Positions 39,945 to 48,853 of a stretch of DNA of 64,000 nt are shown one piece after another. The stretch lies in assembly GCA_024403955.1 (NCBI GenBank), contig JAKSQX010000004.1, positions 1-64,000 on the forward strand. The letters run 5' to 3'. Position 1 is the stretch's first letter. Every line of letters begins with the position of its first letter. The notes under the pieces were generated by a model. That model searched no databases. It was not told the DNA's origin and worked only from the letters and a program-made list of their open reading frames with translations. Origin of the DNA: Clostridia bacterium. Its GTDB lineage: Bacteria > Bacillota > Clostridia > Oscillospirales > Acutalibacteraceae. The position numbers were made by a program, and so were the translations under genes.

Positions 39945-40876
39945 TAGTTATCCCTCAATTTCTTTAAAAAATTTTCGAAATACTCTGGCAGAGGCGCCTC
40001 AAATTCGAGGTATTCCCCTGTTCTCGGATGTATAAATCCAATAAGTCCAGCGTGCAGGCACTGGCCTAGTAATTCCTTAGGTGTGTTCTTCGGTCCATAT
40101 ACGGTGTCGCCCGCAACCGGGTGGCCCTTATAAGCCATATGGACACGAATCTGATGAGTGCGTCCTGTCTCAAGTTTGCACTCAACAAAAGTGTAACTGC
40201 CGAAACGCTCTAAAACAGTGAAATGTGTAACTGCGTTTCTGGAGTTCTTGTCCGTGACAGCCATTTTCTTTCTGTCTTTAGGACTACGACCGAGAGGTGC
40301 ATCTATAGTGCCCTCGTCGTCCTTAATATTTCCATGAACAACTGCCTTATATTTACGAGTAAAGGAGTGTTCCTTAATTTGCTCTGCAAGATTTAGATGC
40401 GCAAAATCATTTTTTGCAACAATAAGAAGTCCACTTGTATCCTTGTCAATACGATGAACGATTCCAGGGCGAATCACTCCGTTAATACCGGAGAGAGAAT
40501 CACCGCAGTGAAACATTAGAGCGTTAACTAAAGTCCCATCTAGGTTTCCTGGTGCTGGGTGAACGACCATACCCTTTGGCTTGTTTACAACAAGAAGGTC
40601 GTCGTCCTCATAAACTATATCAAGTGGAATGTCCTGTGGTTCAGCATTTAGAAGAACCGGTACAGGAATGGTTACCTTAACTATGTCGCCAGATTTTGCT
40701 TTGTAGTTTTTAACCACTGGTGCATCATTTACGAGTACATTTCCGTCAGAAATAAGTTTCTGCACAGCGGAACGTGTGAGTGAATCAATAGTGAGAGCAA
40801 TTACGGTGTCAATACGTTCACCGATTTGATCGTCCTCAACTATAATTGTTCGAATATCACTACTCAACTTTCTCAC
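39944..40876 (-). CDS. rluD: RluD family pseudouridine synthase
   Basis: 310 residues. An N-terminal S4 RNA-binding domain (about 18-75) is followed by the synthase domain with the catalytic aspartate in HRIDKDTSGLL, then GRTHQIRVHM. The family converts uridines of 23S rRNA helix 69. GTG start at 40876 is preceded by AAGGA; it overlaps lspA by 17 nt, a pairing found widely in Bacillota. A TTG three codons later is a possible alternative start. Confidence 0.94.
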   Translation of the reverse strand: MRKLSSDIRTIIVEDDQIGERIDTVIALTIDSLTRSAVQKLISDGNVLVNDAPVVKNYKAKSGDIVKVTIPVPVLLNAEPQDIPLDIVYEDDDLLVVNKPKGMVVHPAPGNLDGTLVNALMFHCGDSLSGINGVIRPGIVHRIDKDTSGLLIVAKNDFAHLNLAEQIKEHSFTRKYKAVVHGNIKDDEGTIDAPLGRSPKDRKKMAVTDKNSRNAVTHFTVLERFGSYTFVECKLETGRTHQIRVHMAYKGHPVAGDTVYGPKNTPKELLGQCLHAGLIGFIHPRTGEYLEFEAPLPEYFENFLKKLRDN

Positions 40877-41333
40877 CCTGTTCCTTGTCCTTTACAAAAA
40901 GTACGGAAACCACTAACAAAACTGCACCAACGGTGACAAGAATGTCAGCGAAGTTAAAAACTGCATATTCCATAAACAGGTACTCAATAAAGTCGACAAC
41001 AAAGCCACGGAAGATTCTATCAATGAGGTTTCCGAGACCTCCTGATATTACTAGTACGATTGATACGTACTGCAATTTGTTGTCGGCCTTGCCCAAAAAT
41101 AAATACAGGAGTCCGATGAGAATCATGACCCCTGTAATTATTGATAGTAGCCATGTTTTTTCGCTTAAAATGCTAAATGCGGCTCCTGTATTTTCGACAT
41201 AACGGAACTGGATAATGCCATCAATAAAAGGAACAGCAGCAACTGGCTTAACGTTGGCAATGACGAGAACCTTTATAAGTTGATCAAGTCCTACCAACAA
41301 GGCAACCATAACGAGTGTTATGGTAATTGTCAT
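40860..41333 (-). CDS. lspA: Lipoprotein signal peptidase (signal peptidase II)
   Basis: 157 residues with four membrane helices. It removes signal peptides from diacylglyceryl-modified prolipoproteins. Catalytic aspartates lie in GNLIDRI...VVDFIEY and FNFADI; NTGAAFSIL is also conserved. Followed directly by rluD and preceded by divIVA 12 nt away. No anomalies. Confidence 0.96.
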   Translation of the reverse strand: MTITITLVMVALLVGLDQLIKVLVIANVKPVAAVPFIDGIIQFRYVENTGAAFSILSEKTWLLSIITGVMILIGLLYLFLGKADNKLQYVSIVLVISGGLGNLIDRIFRGFVVDFIEYLFMEYAVFNFADILVTVGAVLLVVSVLFVKDKEQGEKVE

Positions 41334-41345
41334 ATTAGCCCTTTC

Positions 41346-42218
41346 TTAAAAGAGAGAGAGGTCTTTGTCGTCCTCAGTTTCTTCTTCGTCGTCCTCGTCC
41401 TCTGCTTCTTCCTCTTCGTCTTCCTCTTCCTCAGCATCTTCTTCATCTTCTGCTTCGTCGTCATCAGCGAAAAGGTCCTCGCCAGAATCGATGTCTTCGA
41501 ATTCTTCTGGTTCTTCCTCTGTCTCTTCTTCGTCTAAGTATTCCTCAACTTTAGCATCCTCGTCAGCGAGTTCTACTTCAACTTCTACTTCCTCATCATC
41601 AGTTTCGAGTTCGATGATGTTTTCTTTAGTTTCTTCCTTCTTCTTCTCATGAGCAGCTTTGATCTCCTCAGCGAAGTCAGGTGTGAACTCAAGCATGCTA
41701 ATCTGCTTCTGATAAGAATCAATGAGGTCAGCGCGTACCTTAGCAGACTCTTCCTTAACGTGAAGGAGATGAGCCTCTTCTTTTTCAGCTTCCTCTTTGA
41801 TTGAGTTTACTTGGTCATCATAAAGTTCCTGTGCCTTGGCAAGGAGCTTTGTAGCATTAGCCTGTGCTACACGAAGAATTTCGTCTGCCTGTGACTCTGC
41901 GTCCTTAATGATCTCGTCAGCCTTAACTCTGCTCTCTTCAACAACAGACTTAACACTAGCTTCAGCGTCAGCAACGATTGATTCCTTCATACGCTCAGCT
42001 GTGAGGAGTGCGTTTCTAATGTTATCCTCGTCAGCTTTGTAAGACTGGAGCTTATCAGCAAGAAGGTTCAATTTCTTAACGAGTTCACCGTTCTCATGGA
42101 ACATCTGGTCATATGACTCATATACTTCGTCAACGAATGCGTCTACGTCTGCAGCTTTATAAGCATTTCTACCTGCAAGCTGGAAATCGTACGCTTTTAT
42201 CTGCTTAGGTGTAAGCAA
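41346..42218 (-). CDS. divIVA: DivIVA-domain protein with a very acidic C-terminal tail
   Basis: 290 residues from a TTG start at 42218 (MLTPKQIKAYDF, matching the family start, with AGGAG eight nt upstream); a GTG three codons earlier is less likely. Residues 1-60 are the membrane-curvature-binding domain, then long coiled coil to about 195. The last 88 or so residues are almost all glutamate and aspartate. DivIVA marks poles and septa and organises division or wall growth. Gene position after sepF and yggS is the classical division cluster. The acidic tail is unusual in extent. Confidence 0.9.
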   Translation of the reverse strand: MLTPKQIKAYDFQLAGRNAYKAADVDAFVDEVYESYDQMFHENGELVKKLNLLADKLQSYKADEDNIRNALLTAERMKESIVADAEASVKSVVEESRVKADEIIKDAESQADEILRVAQANATKLLAKAQELYDDQVNSIKEEAEKEEAHLLHVKEESAKVRADLIDSYQKQISMLEFTPDFAEEIKAAHEKKKEETKENIIELETDDEEVEVEVELADEDAKVEEYLDEEETEEEPEEFEDIDSGEDLFADDDEAEDEEDAEEEEDEEEEAEDEDDEEETEDDKDLSLF

Positions 42219-42248
42219 AATAATCACTCCTAAAAACTTATTCCTTTG

Positions 42249-42725
42249 TTATGACTGGAAAAACATACCGCTGTTCTCAAGTTCCTCAAGCAAATCACCA
42301 GAGATACTTACATTGTAAGGTGTGATGATAAATGTGCTGTTAGCAACGCGCTTGAGCTGTCCACCGTTGGCATAAGCAACGCCTGAGAGGAAGTCGATAA
42401 GTCTGCGAGCTACGTCGCGGTTAGCTGACTCAAGGTTAAGTACTACTGTTCTCTTCTCGTTGAGATGATCAGCGATAGCAGAAGCATCATCGAAACGCTC
42501 TGGTTTAGCAAGTACTACCTGAAGCATAGCTTTCTGTGGCATAGAAACAACATTTGAGTTATTCTTGCGTGGAGCTGGAGCCTGATAATCCTCAGCGTAA
42601 GCAGGAGCTCTTGAAGGTACGTATTCTTCCTCTTCGTAGCCCTCATAGCCTTCCATGTCTTCGCCGTATTCATCTTCTGGCTCGAAACCTGTGATCTTTT
42701 TGATGTTGTCAATAAAGCTTCCCAT
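42249..42725 (-). CDS. sepF: Cell division protein SepF
   Basis: 158 residues. An N-terminal amphipathic membrane-targeting helix (MGSFIDNIKKITGF), an acidic/tyrosine-rich linker and a C-terminal SepF domain (about 75-155, VVLNLESANRDVARRLIDFLSG). SepF links FtsZ to the membrane and bundles its filaments in Gram-positives. Start ATG at 42725 has GCGGAGG upstream. Lies between yggS and divIVA as in B. subtilis ylmDEFGH-divIVA, but ylmG and ylmH are absent here. Confidence 0.95.
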   Translation of the reverse strand: MGSFIDNIKKITGFEPEDEYGEDMEGYEGYEEEEYVPSRAPAYAEDYQAPAPRKNNSNVVSMPQKAMLQVVLAKPERFDDASAIADHLNEKRTVVLNLESANRDVARRLIDFLSGVAYANGGQLKRVANSTFIITPYNVSISGDLLEELENSGMFFQS

Positions 42726-42741
42726 AATAGTTCCTCCGCTT

Positions 42742-43482
42742 TTAATATATTCGTGCTCCAAAAAGACTGGAGCCTACCCTTACGAGATTAGCGCCTTCGA
42801 GAATCGCATCTGCGTAATCTGAAGACATTCCCATAGAGAGAATATGCATATTAATATTATCTATTTTTTTACTACTTATGTCAATAAATAGTTTATACAT
42901 TGTAGCAAAAAATTCACGTACTTCCGTGCTTGAATCGCATATTGGTGGAATAGCCATCAAGCCCTCTACCTTCACACCTGGAAGTTCAGCAATTTCGTGG
43001 CAAGTTTCAAGCAGTAAGTTCTTTTCCAAACCACTCTTTGATTCCTCATCACCGATGTTGATTTCAACAAGTACATCTGTGGTAATACCCTTTGCTTCAG
43101 AGCACTTCGAAATCTCCTTTGCGACCTTTACGCTGTCAACAGATTGGATGGTTGAAACCTCGCCGACAATCTGCTTTACCTTGTTTGTCTGAAGATGTCC
43201 AATCAAGTGAACATCAACACCTTCAAGGTTCAGCTCAGGTTTCTTTCCCATGAGCTCCTGTACTCTGTTTTCGCCTATCAAGTCGATACCGAGTGAGAGA
43301 GCATGATTGATGAAGTATGGCTCAACAGTCTTCGTTACTGCCATAAACTTCGTTGCACCCTCTGGCACGCCACGTGTCTGCTCGGCTCTAGCAATATTCT
43401 CAAGAATCTGCTTATAGTTCTCCTCAATATCGTGGCAACGCTGAACTCTGTATTGTTCCAAATCATTTAACGACTTTTCCAT
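42742..43482 (-). CDS. YggS/YlmE family PLP homeostasis protein
   Basis: 246 residues. TIM-barrel, alanine-racemase-like fold that binds pyridoxal phosphate but is not known to be an enzyme; it keeps PLP balanced. The PLP lysine is in MAVTKTVEP; GENRVQE, HLIGHLQTNKVK and MSSDYADAI follow as in the family. Two adjacent ATGs (43485 and 43482) could start it; the second is better placed behind AAGGAG. Overlaps the HlyD-like gene by 20 nt. Confidence 0.93.
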   Translation of the reverse strand: MEKSLNDLEQYRVQRCHDIEENYKQILENIARAEQTRGVPEGATKFMAVTKTVEPYFINHALSLGIDLIGENRVQELMGKKPELNLEGVDVHLIGHLQTNKVKQIVGEVSTIQSVDSVKVAKEISKCSEAKGITTDVLVEINIGDEESKSGLEKNLLLETCHEIAELPGVKVEGLMAIPPICDSSTEVREFFATMYKLFIDISSKKIDNINMHILSMGMSSDYADAILEGANLVRVGSSLFGARIY

Positions 43483-44695
43483 CATAAAGCTCCTTACCTT
43501 CCGTGATGATGTTGTCATAGAGAGTTACATATCCAGATGCGCCCTCATCAGCATGGCTGAGAACAAAATCATCAGTCGAATAAACTATATTGACCTTCTT
43601 AAACTTCGCAATATTACCACTGAGAACATATACGCCCTTATTACCATCCTCATCCACACGAAGTGCATCTGTTGGTATCTTAAGGCCCGTATGAGATGCA
43701 ATTACAAGTTCAGCGCTCTCCTGTCTAAGCAATGCAATATCTGAATTCATGAGATTGCACGCAAGAACGAGTGCAGCTTCGCCAGTTTCTCTATTCTCAT
43801 TAATTGCGGCAACAGTTGCCTTAACAGAACTCACAGCTGAGAAAGGAAGATTTACTGTGATAGTCTTTCCCACACCGAGTCCTGGAATATTTTTCATCTC
43901 TACAACACAGAGAAAATACCAAGTGAAATCTGTTACAACCTTACCAATTGAGCCCTCAGGAACGGCTACAGGCTTAGCATCGAGAGCAGCTCTAATATCA
44001 TCAACAGAGATTTTCTTTACATTCTCAAAATCAACAACAGTCTCAAATCCATCCGTGCCGTTTATATAGTAGCCAGAGGCCGTTGAAATAACGTTTCTGT
44101 GTCTTGTACTCTTTGTTGAAAGAGACTCGTATTGAGCCTTATAGCTCGCAAGCCTTGACTCAAAATCGAAGTTACTACCTGTTGCGATCTGTTTTGTTAC
44201 AACCTGATTTCTAAAATCATTTACCTCTAAATCAAGAAGGGCAAAGTTGCGCTTATCAATCATATTGACAAGAGTGATTGCCTCCTCATCAATATATCTA
44301 TCGAGGTCTGCAACATTGAAGATATAGTTGTCATCCTGCTTTGCAAGTTTCTCGTAACGGTCAATCTGTTCCTCAAGAGAACGAAGCTTAGTAAAGTTAT
44401 CAGCAGCATCAGGATCCTTAAAAACATGTGCTACTTCCTGGTCTTTTGCTACTCGCGAGCCGTCCTCAACAGCCGGGATAATTGATCCCTCTTTTGTATT
44501 TATGATATAGGATTCATCACGCGCAACAAAGACATTGGTGTCGATAGTATCCTCAATCGTGTACTCATATGCAAGTTCAGTTCCAACAGGGTCATAAATG
44601 ATCATGTAAGCCTGATAGATGATGTAGACGATGAGAAGTGCTGAAGCAGCAATGATAAAGACTTTTTGAGCATTCTTTTTCTGTGTCTCGTTCAC
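43463..44695 (-). CDS. HlyD-like membrane fusion protein
   Basis: 410 residues. One membrane helix at about 13-32 is followed by a long extracellular part: a biotinyl-lipoyl-like half (NTKEGSIIPAVEDGSRVAKDQEVA), a coiled coil at about 100-190, the returning lipoyl half and beta-barrel-like segments (IPTDALRVDEDGNKGVYVL). This is the layout of adaptor proteins of efflux or secretion systems, yet no transporter is adjacent. It sits between miaA and yggS; its partner in wall or division processes, if any, is unknown. Start overlaps miaA's end by one base. Confidence 0.75.
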   Translation of the reverse strand: MNETQKKNAQKVFIIAASALLIVYIIYQAYMIIYDPVGTELAYEYTIEDTIDTNVFVARDESYIINTKEGSIIPAVEDGSRVAKDQEVAHVFKDPDAADNFTKLRSLEEQIDRYEKLAKQDDNYIFNVADLDRYIDEEAITLVNMIDKRNFALLDLEVNDFRNQVVTKQIATGSNFDFESRLASYKAQYESLSTKSTRHRNVISTASGYYINGTDGFETVVDFENVKKISVDDIRAALDAKPVAVPEGSIGKVVTDFTWYFLCVVEMKNIPGLGVGKTITVNLPFSAVSSVKATVAAINENRETGEAALVLACNLMNSDIALLRQESAELVIASHTGLKIPTDALRVDEDGNKGVYVLSGNIAKFKKVNIVYSTDDFVLSHADEGASGYVTLYDNIITEGKELYDGKVVK

Positions 44696-45639
44696 TATGA
44701 TTCCTCCTTTTCAATTATTTTTATCGCCTCATTTATGAGGTCCTCCCGGCTCAATTCGTCGATATAGAGCCAGTGTACTTTTTCATTTCTCCTAAACCAG
44801 GTGAGCTGACGTTTGGCATAGCGTCGTGTCTCCTGTTTTAAGTGGTCGACGCAGACGTCGAGAGGCTGCTCGCCACGTATGTACGGCGCGAGTTCCTTTA
44901 GGCCGATGGCCTGTCGCGCCGTCGTACCAGGAGCCTCATCGACAAAGGCTTTTGCCTCATCGAGGAGACCACTTTCAAGCATCAGGTCAACGCGCTTATT
45001 TATACGGTCATAAAGGCACTGTCTATCACGCGCGTTAAGACCAATAAATACCGGTGCATAACGGCTTGGGACGTCCCTTGAATGTTCAACTTGATATGAG
45101 ATAGTTCGTCCAGTTGTGTAATACACTTCAAGAGCTCGAAGGACGCGACCAGTGTTATTAGGGTGAAGTTTTTCCGCTGTCACAGGATCAATTGCCGTTA
45201 GCTTACCAAACATAAAGCTTGGGCCCTTTTCCTCGAGTTCCTTTTGAAGTTCCTTTCTAATCTTCTGGTTTTTTTCATCAGTTTCTGGGTTGAGAAATTC
45301 AATGTTTTCAAGTAGAGAATCAAGATATAAACCTGTTCCTCCAACAAGAATTACACGTTTCCCCCTTGCTACTATGTCGTCAATTATCTTCGTAGCATCA
45401 TCTTTGTAACGCGCAACACTGTAGACCTCGTTCCTTAAAACGCAGTCTATCATGTGATGAGGTATTCCCTGCATCTCCTGTTCAGTTGGTTTAGCAGTTG
45501 CTACATCCATGCCCTTGTAAAGTTGCATTGAATCAAAGGATACAACCTCTGCATCAAAATGCTTTGCAAGTTCAACAGCAAGGCCTGTTTTGCCTGAGGC
45601 AGTAGGTCCGAGAACCGCAATAACAGGAATCTTTTTCAT
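44695..45639 (-). CDS. miaA: tRNA dimethylallyltransferase
   Basis: 314 residues. Transfers a dimethylallyl group to A37 of tRNAs that read UNN codons. P-loop GPTASGKT (11-18), DSMQLYKGMDVATAKPT, GGTGLYLDSLL, and the tRNA-binding ARQAIGLKE and TRRYAKRQLTWFRR segments. Its start overlaps the stop of the DUF896 gene. Neighbours cca and RNase M5 are also RNA-processing genes. Confidence 0.97.
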   Translation of the reverse strand: MKKIPVIAVLGPTASGKTGLAVELAKHFDAEVVSFDSMQLYKGMDVATAKPTEQEMQGIPHHMIDCVLRNEVYSVARYKDDATKIIDDIVARGKRVILVGGTGLYLDSLLENIEFLNPETDEKNQKIRKELQKELEEKGPSFMFGKLTAIDPVTAEKLHPNNTGRVLRALEVYYTTGRTISYQVEHSRDVPSRYAPVFIGLNARDRQCLYDRINKRVDLMLESGLLDEAKAFVDEAPGTTARQAIGLKELAPYIRGEQPLDVCVDHLKQETRRYAKRQLTWFRRNEKVHWLYIDELSREDLINEAIKIIEKEES

Positions 45640-45845
45640 TACTTATCCTTCTTCTGAAGTTTTCTCTTGTTTCCCTTTTCGTCAACAATATAGGTGTTGT
45701 CGAGCTCGCCGACGAGACTTCTCTTATAGGACTCGATATACTCGCGTCGAAGTTCTGCTTGCTCAGCAAGTTCTTCAGCAGTCAGTGGTCCATTTTGAGA
45801 CTTATGATAGAGTTCGTTTATGCGATCAAGCTTTGCCTGTTCCAA
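45639..45845 (-). CDS. DUF896 family protein (YnzC-like)
   Basis: 68 residues from a TTG at 45845, behind AAAGGG; an upstream TTG at 45863 would add six residues. Small two-helix protein with the INELYHKSQNGPLTAEE and LRREYIESYKRSL motifs that define DUF896 (B. subtilis YnzC). Function unknown; the family has been linked to SOS-regulated genes in Bacillus. Overlaps the end of cca and the start of miaA. Confidence 0.88.
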   Translation of the reverse strand: MEQAKLDRINELYHKSQNGPLTAEELAEQAELRREYIESYKRSLVGELDNTYIVDEKGNKRKLQKKDK

Positions 45846-47169
45846 TTTCTTTCGCCCTTTCAATTAGTTTTGAGTGCTCATTAGGAATAGTTTCTTCAAT
45901 AACTTCCATAAGGAGCTCATTAAGTATCTCGCCAACCTTTGGACCGGTATAGCCAAGAGAGATAATATCATTACCAGTTATGTCGAGTCCTTTGAGTGAG
46001 AAACAATCTCCCTCTGCAAGTACCTCGGCCATAAGTTTTTGAACCTCGACTATCTCAGGATAAAAATCACCCGTCTCCATATTGTGAGCAGCATTATCGC
46101 CCACTTTTACGAGCATGAGTTTTTCTAAAATCTCTGGCCCAAATTTGTTGAGTCTACGTTTAATGTATTTCTTTTCAGGTTGAACTGGATAATCATGATA
46201 GCGCACCAGTGTCAAAACAGTCTCATAGAAATCAGTAGGTAATCTAAGCCTTGAGAGAACCGTTTTTGAGAGTTCATAGCTCACTTCAGCGTGCTTGTAT
46301 GTGTGACCCGTTCCGTTTTCGTCAACTGTGAAAACGTGAGGCTTTCCAATGTCATGAAGCAGAAGTGCTAGACGTACATCAGGAAGTGGTTTTGAAGCAC
46401 CTACAGAATATGCAATGTGGTTATAGATATCATAAACATGATGGATGTTTTGGTGATCAAAATCAAAACAAGGTTCAAGTTCAGGGATAATCACAGCAAA
46501 GACATCTCTATATTCAATGAGAATATCAGTTACACGTGGACCTTTACCACATAGAAGTTTTAAAAGCTCCTCTGTTATACGCTCTGCAGCAATATTTTTT
46601 AGAAGGTCTTTATTTCTTCTAATACTCTTTGCAGTTCTTGCCTCAATATCAAAATCAAGAGTCGCTGAAAAACGTAGTGCCCTCATAATACGGAGTGCAT
46701 CCTCAGCAAAGCGCTCGTCAGGCTCGCCGACGCAGCAGATGCGCTTTGCCTCTAAATCTGCGACGCCGCCAAACTCATCTATGAGTCTACCATCCGCGTC
46801 GCAAGCAAGCGCATTTATTGTAAAGTCGCGGCGAGCGAGATCCAAAGCCAAGTTCCTTGTGAACGTTACGTTCTCAGGATGTCTATTATCCTTGTACTCA
46901 CCATCAACTCTATAAGTCGTTATTTCAAGCAAATTGTCATCGATTAAAACGGCAACTGTACCGTGCTTGATACCAGTCTCAATAACTCTGTAGTCCTTAA
47001 AGACTTTTAAGGTATCTTCCGGTAAAGCAGAAGTTGTAATATCCCAATCATTAGGTATTTCACCGAGAAGTGAATCGCGGACACAACCACCAACTACATA
47101 TGCCTCAAAACCCGCGGATTTAAGCAGGTTCAGTGCGAGATTTGCGTAGTATGGTTTACGGATATCCAT
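45826..47169 (-). CDS. cca: CCA-adding enzyme / tRNA nucleotidyltransferase with HD domain
   Basis: 447 residues. The N-terminal class II nucleotidyltransferase head has GGCVRDSLLGEIPNDWDITT with the catalytic DxD, then RRDFTINALACD and the RNA-binding neck with EDALRIMRALRFS. A C-terminal HD domain (LLHDIGKP at about 265) suggests an added phosphohydrolase activity. It adds or repairs the CCA end of tRNAs; both tRNAs in the window already encode CCA, so repair is the likely main role for them. Clustered with RNase M5. Confidence 0.94.
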   Translation of the reverse strand: MDIRKPYYANLALNLLKSAGFEAYVVGGCVRDSLLGEIPNDWDITTSALPEDTLKVFKDYRVIETGIKHGTVAVLIDDNLLEITTYRVDGEYKDNRHPENVTFTRNLALDLARRDFTINALACDADGRLIDEFGGVADLEAKRICCVGEPDERFAEDALRIMRALRFSATLDFDIEARTAKSIRRNKDLLKNIAAERITEELLKLLCGKGPRVTDILIEYRDVFAVIIPELEPCFDFDHQNIHHVYDIYNHIAYSVGASKPLPDVRLALLLHDIGKPHVFTVDENGTGHTYKHAEVSYELSKTVLSRLRLPTDFYETVLTLVRYHDYPVQPEKKYIKRRLNKFGPEILEKLMLVKVGDNAAHNMETGDFYPEIVEVQKLMAEVLAEGDCFSLKGLDITGNDIISLGYTGPKVGEILNELLMEVIEETIPNEHSKLIERAKEIGTGKA

Positions 47170-47179
47170 TAATTCACCT

Positions 47180-47755
47180 CTACTTCAAAAGGTCCTTATA
47201 CTCATCAAAAGTGATGAGTATATTTATTATTTTCAAGAGACTTGAAGTGGAGAGTCTCTTTGGAAGTTCGAGTTTTAAAAGTAGTTCTTCCCTCTTTTTC
47301 TTTGAGTCTTCGCCTCCCATAAGGCCATCCTCATAGAAATCGAGCCTTGTTATCTGTCTACCAACCTGTGGCTTAGGATCATCTAAGACACCAGCTTTTT
47401 TAAACGCTTCTTTCAAAACTTCAACTGGCATTCCCTCAACACCGAGGGTACCCTCTGCGCTAGGTTTTTCCTTGCGTTTCTCCTTACCATAAATGTCCGG
47501 GATGTAGACATTTGTGATGTACTCCTGTGGAATTCGAGAGCCTAGGAAGTTTCGAATCATAAAGCCAGCAGAATCAGAATCCGTGAGAATGATTAGTCCT
47601 CGCCTCTTAGCAAGTGTCATCAAGAGTTTCTGTTTCTCTTTATCTTTAAAGATTTGAAAACCGTCTGTAGTAATTATTGTAGCATCGAGTATGCCATCAA
47701 GTTTTATAGCATCATACTTGCCCTCAACGACCACTACCTTATCTGTATGAATCAT
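47180..47755 (-). CDS. rnmV: Ribonuclease M5 (Toprim domain)
   Basis: 191 residues. The Toprim motif VVVEGKYDAIKLDG (glutamate) and ILTDSDSAGFMIR (DxD) are complete; a C-terminal DUF4093 domain follows (about 120-190). Matures 5S rRNA with ribosomal protein L18 as cofactor. In many Bacillota it precedes rsmA; here it lies between holA and cca. ATG overlaps holA by 4 nt. Confidence 0.9.
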   Translation of the reverse strand: MIHTDKVVVVEGKYDAIKLDGILDATIITTDGFQIFKDKEKQKLLMTLAKRRGLIILTDSDSAGFMIRNFLGSRIPQEYITNVYIPDIYGKEKRKEKPSAEGTLGVEGMPVEVLKEAFKKAGVLDDPKPQVGRQITRLDFYEDGLMGGEDSKKKREELLLKLELPKRLSTSSLLKIINILITFDEYKDLLK

Positions 47756-48789
47756 GAGGCTTTCCTCGCCTTTGCAAGTTCAATAAGAAGTTTTTCAAAA
47801 ACAATTTGGTTATCATCAAAGCTTGTTTTAAGTTTAAAGTCTGCCTTGCCGAGAATCTCGAGCGAACGCTCAAGATTCTTTAGAGAGTATTTCTTTGCCC
47901 GATTAGCTGCATTGCGAAGTTTAAAGTCACTCTTATAGGCAACAGGATAAGCTGCTTTGAGGTCATTCATGCTGTGGCCAGTCTCCTGACAGAGCTTAAC
48001 TCGGTACATGTCGACAAAAGTCGAGACAAGAGCGCCAAGAATCATTGTAGGCTCAGTCTTCTGTTCGAAGAGTACTTTGATGTCACGAAGAGCAGCATCG
48101 AAATTATTCACAAGAAGAGAGTCAATCATCTGGAAAGCAGTAGCCTCAACAGATTTGATGCACACTGCATCAATATCGCTCTCTTTAATTTCAGTTTTAG
48201 TAAACGCGCAAACCTTCAAAACCTCGTTTTGAATATTTGCGATATCATCTCCAACACAGTTTATCAAGTAAGTTGCAGTGCTCTGATCAATTATGCGCTC
48301 ATGCTTTTTACACTCTGAGAGAACAAATTGAACAAGTTCCCCCTGATCACGTTTATTGAGTTCACAGACTGCACCATTCTTCTCGATAAGGGAAATCATC
48401 TCTTTTGCGAGCTTTGTCTTTGTAGAAAAGCCCTTTGTGTCCTGCCAAAGAATAAGGACACACGTGTCTGGAAGGTCTGAAAGAAGTGCTATAAATTTTT
48501 CGCGATCAGCTTCATTACAATTATCGAAATCATAATCATGAACAAAGACACAGGTTCGCTCACACATTGCTGGGAGTGCCTCAACACATACCGCAATTTC
48601 ATCAGGGTCTGTGTCCTCACCTTTGAGCTTGTGGACGTTAAAAGCCTCAAGGCCGGCAGGTACTACACTGTCAGCCAAAAGACTTGCATATTTCTGTTTT
48701 AAAAAGCTCTCATCGCCCTTGATAAGATAGACGCGTTTAAAGTCCTCTGTCTTAATATCCTGGCGAATCTCTTTAACGTCGTATTTCAT
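47752..48789 (-). CDS. holA: DNA polymerase III delta subunit
   Basis: 345 residues from ATG 48789 with GGAG eight nt upstream (open frame to 48861 lacks a site). Clamp-loader subunit that opens the sliding clamp. FKRVYLIKGDESFLKQKY at the start and the central IQNEVLKVCAF and FQMIDSLL segments match the family; it lacks a P-loop, as expected. Separated from comEC by 64 nt, the usual comEC-holA neighbourhood. Confidence 0.93.
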   Translation of the reverse strand: MKYDVKEIRQDIKTEDFKRVYLIKGDESFLKQKYASLLADSVVPAGLEAFNVHKLKGEDTDPDEIAVCVEALPAMCERTCVFVHDYDFDNCNEADREKFIALLSDLPDTCVLILWQDTKGFSTKTKLAKEMISLIEKNGAVCELNKRDQGELVQFVLSECKKHERIIDQSTATYLINCVGDDIANIQNEVLKVCAFTKTEIKESDIDAVCIKSVEATAFQMIDSLLVNNFDAALRDIKVLFEQKTEPTMILGALVSTFVDMYRVKLCQETGHSMNDLKAAYPVAYKSDFKLRNAANRAKKYSLKNLERSLEILGKADFKLKTSFDDNQIVFEKLLIELAKARKAS

Positions 48790-48853
48790 AGTCACTACTC
48801 CGTATAATAATACAGAGTATATTATACTATAAATAGTTAATAAGTTCAACACA

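Noticed and set aside
41365..41652. Plus-strand reading frame almost all serine
   Set aside because: It is the reverse complement of the acidic tail of the DivIVA gene; codon bias creates the open frame. No ribosome site.
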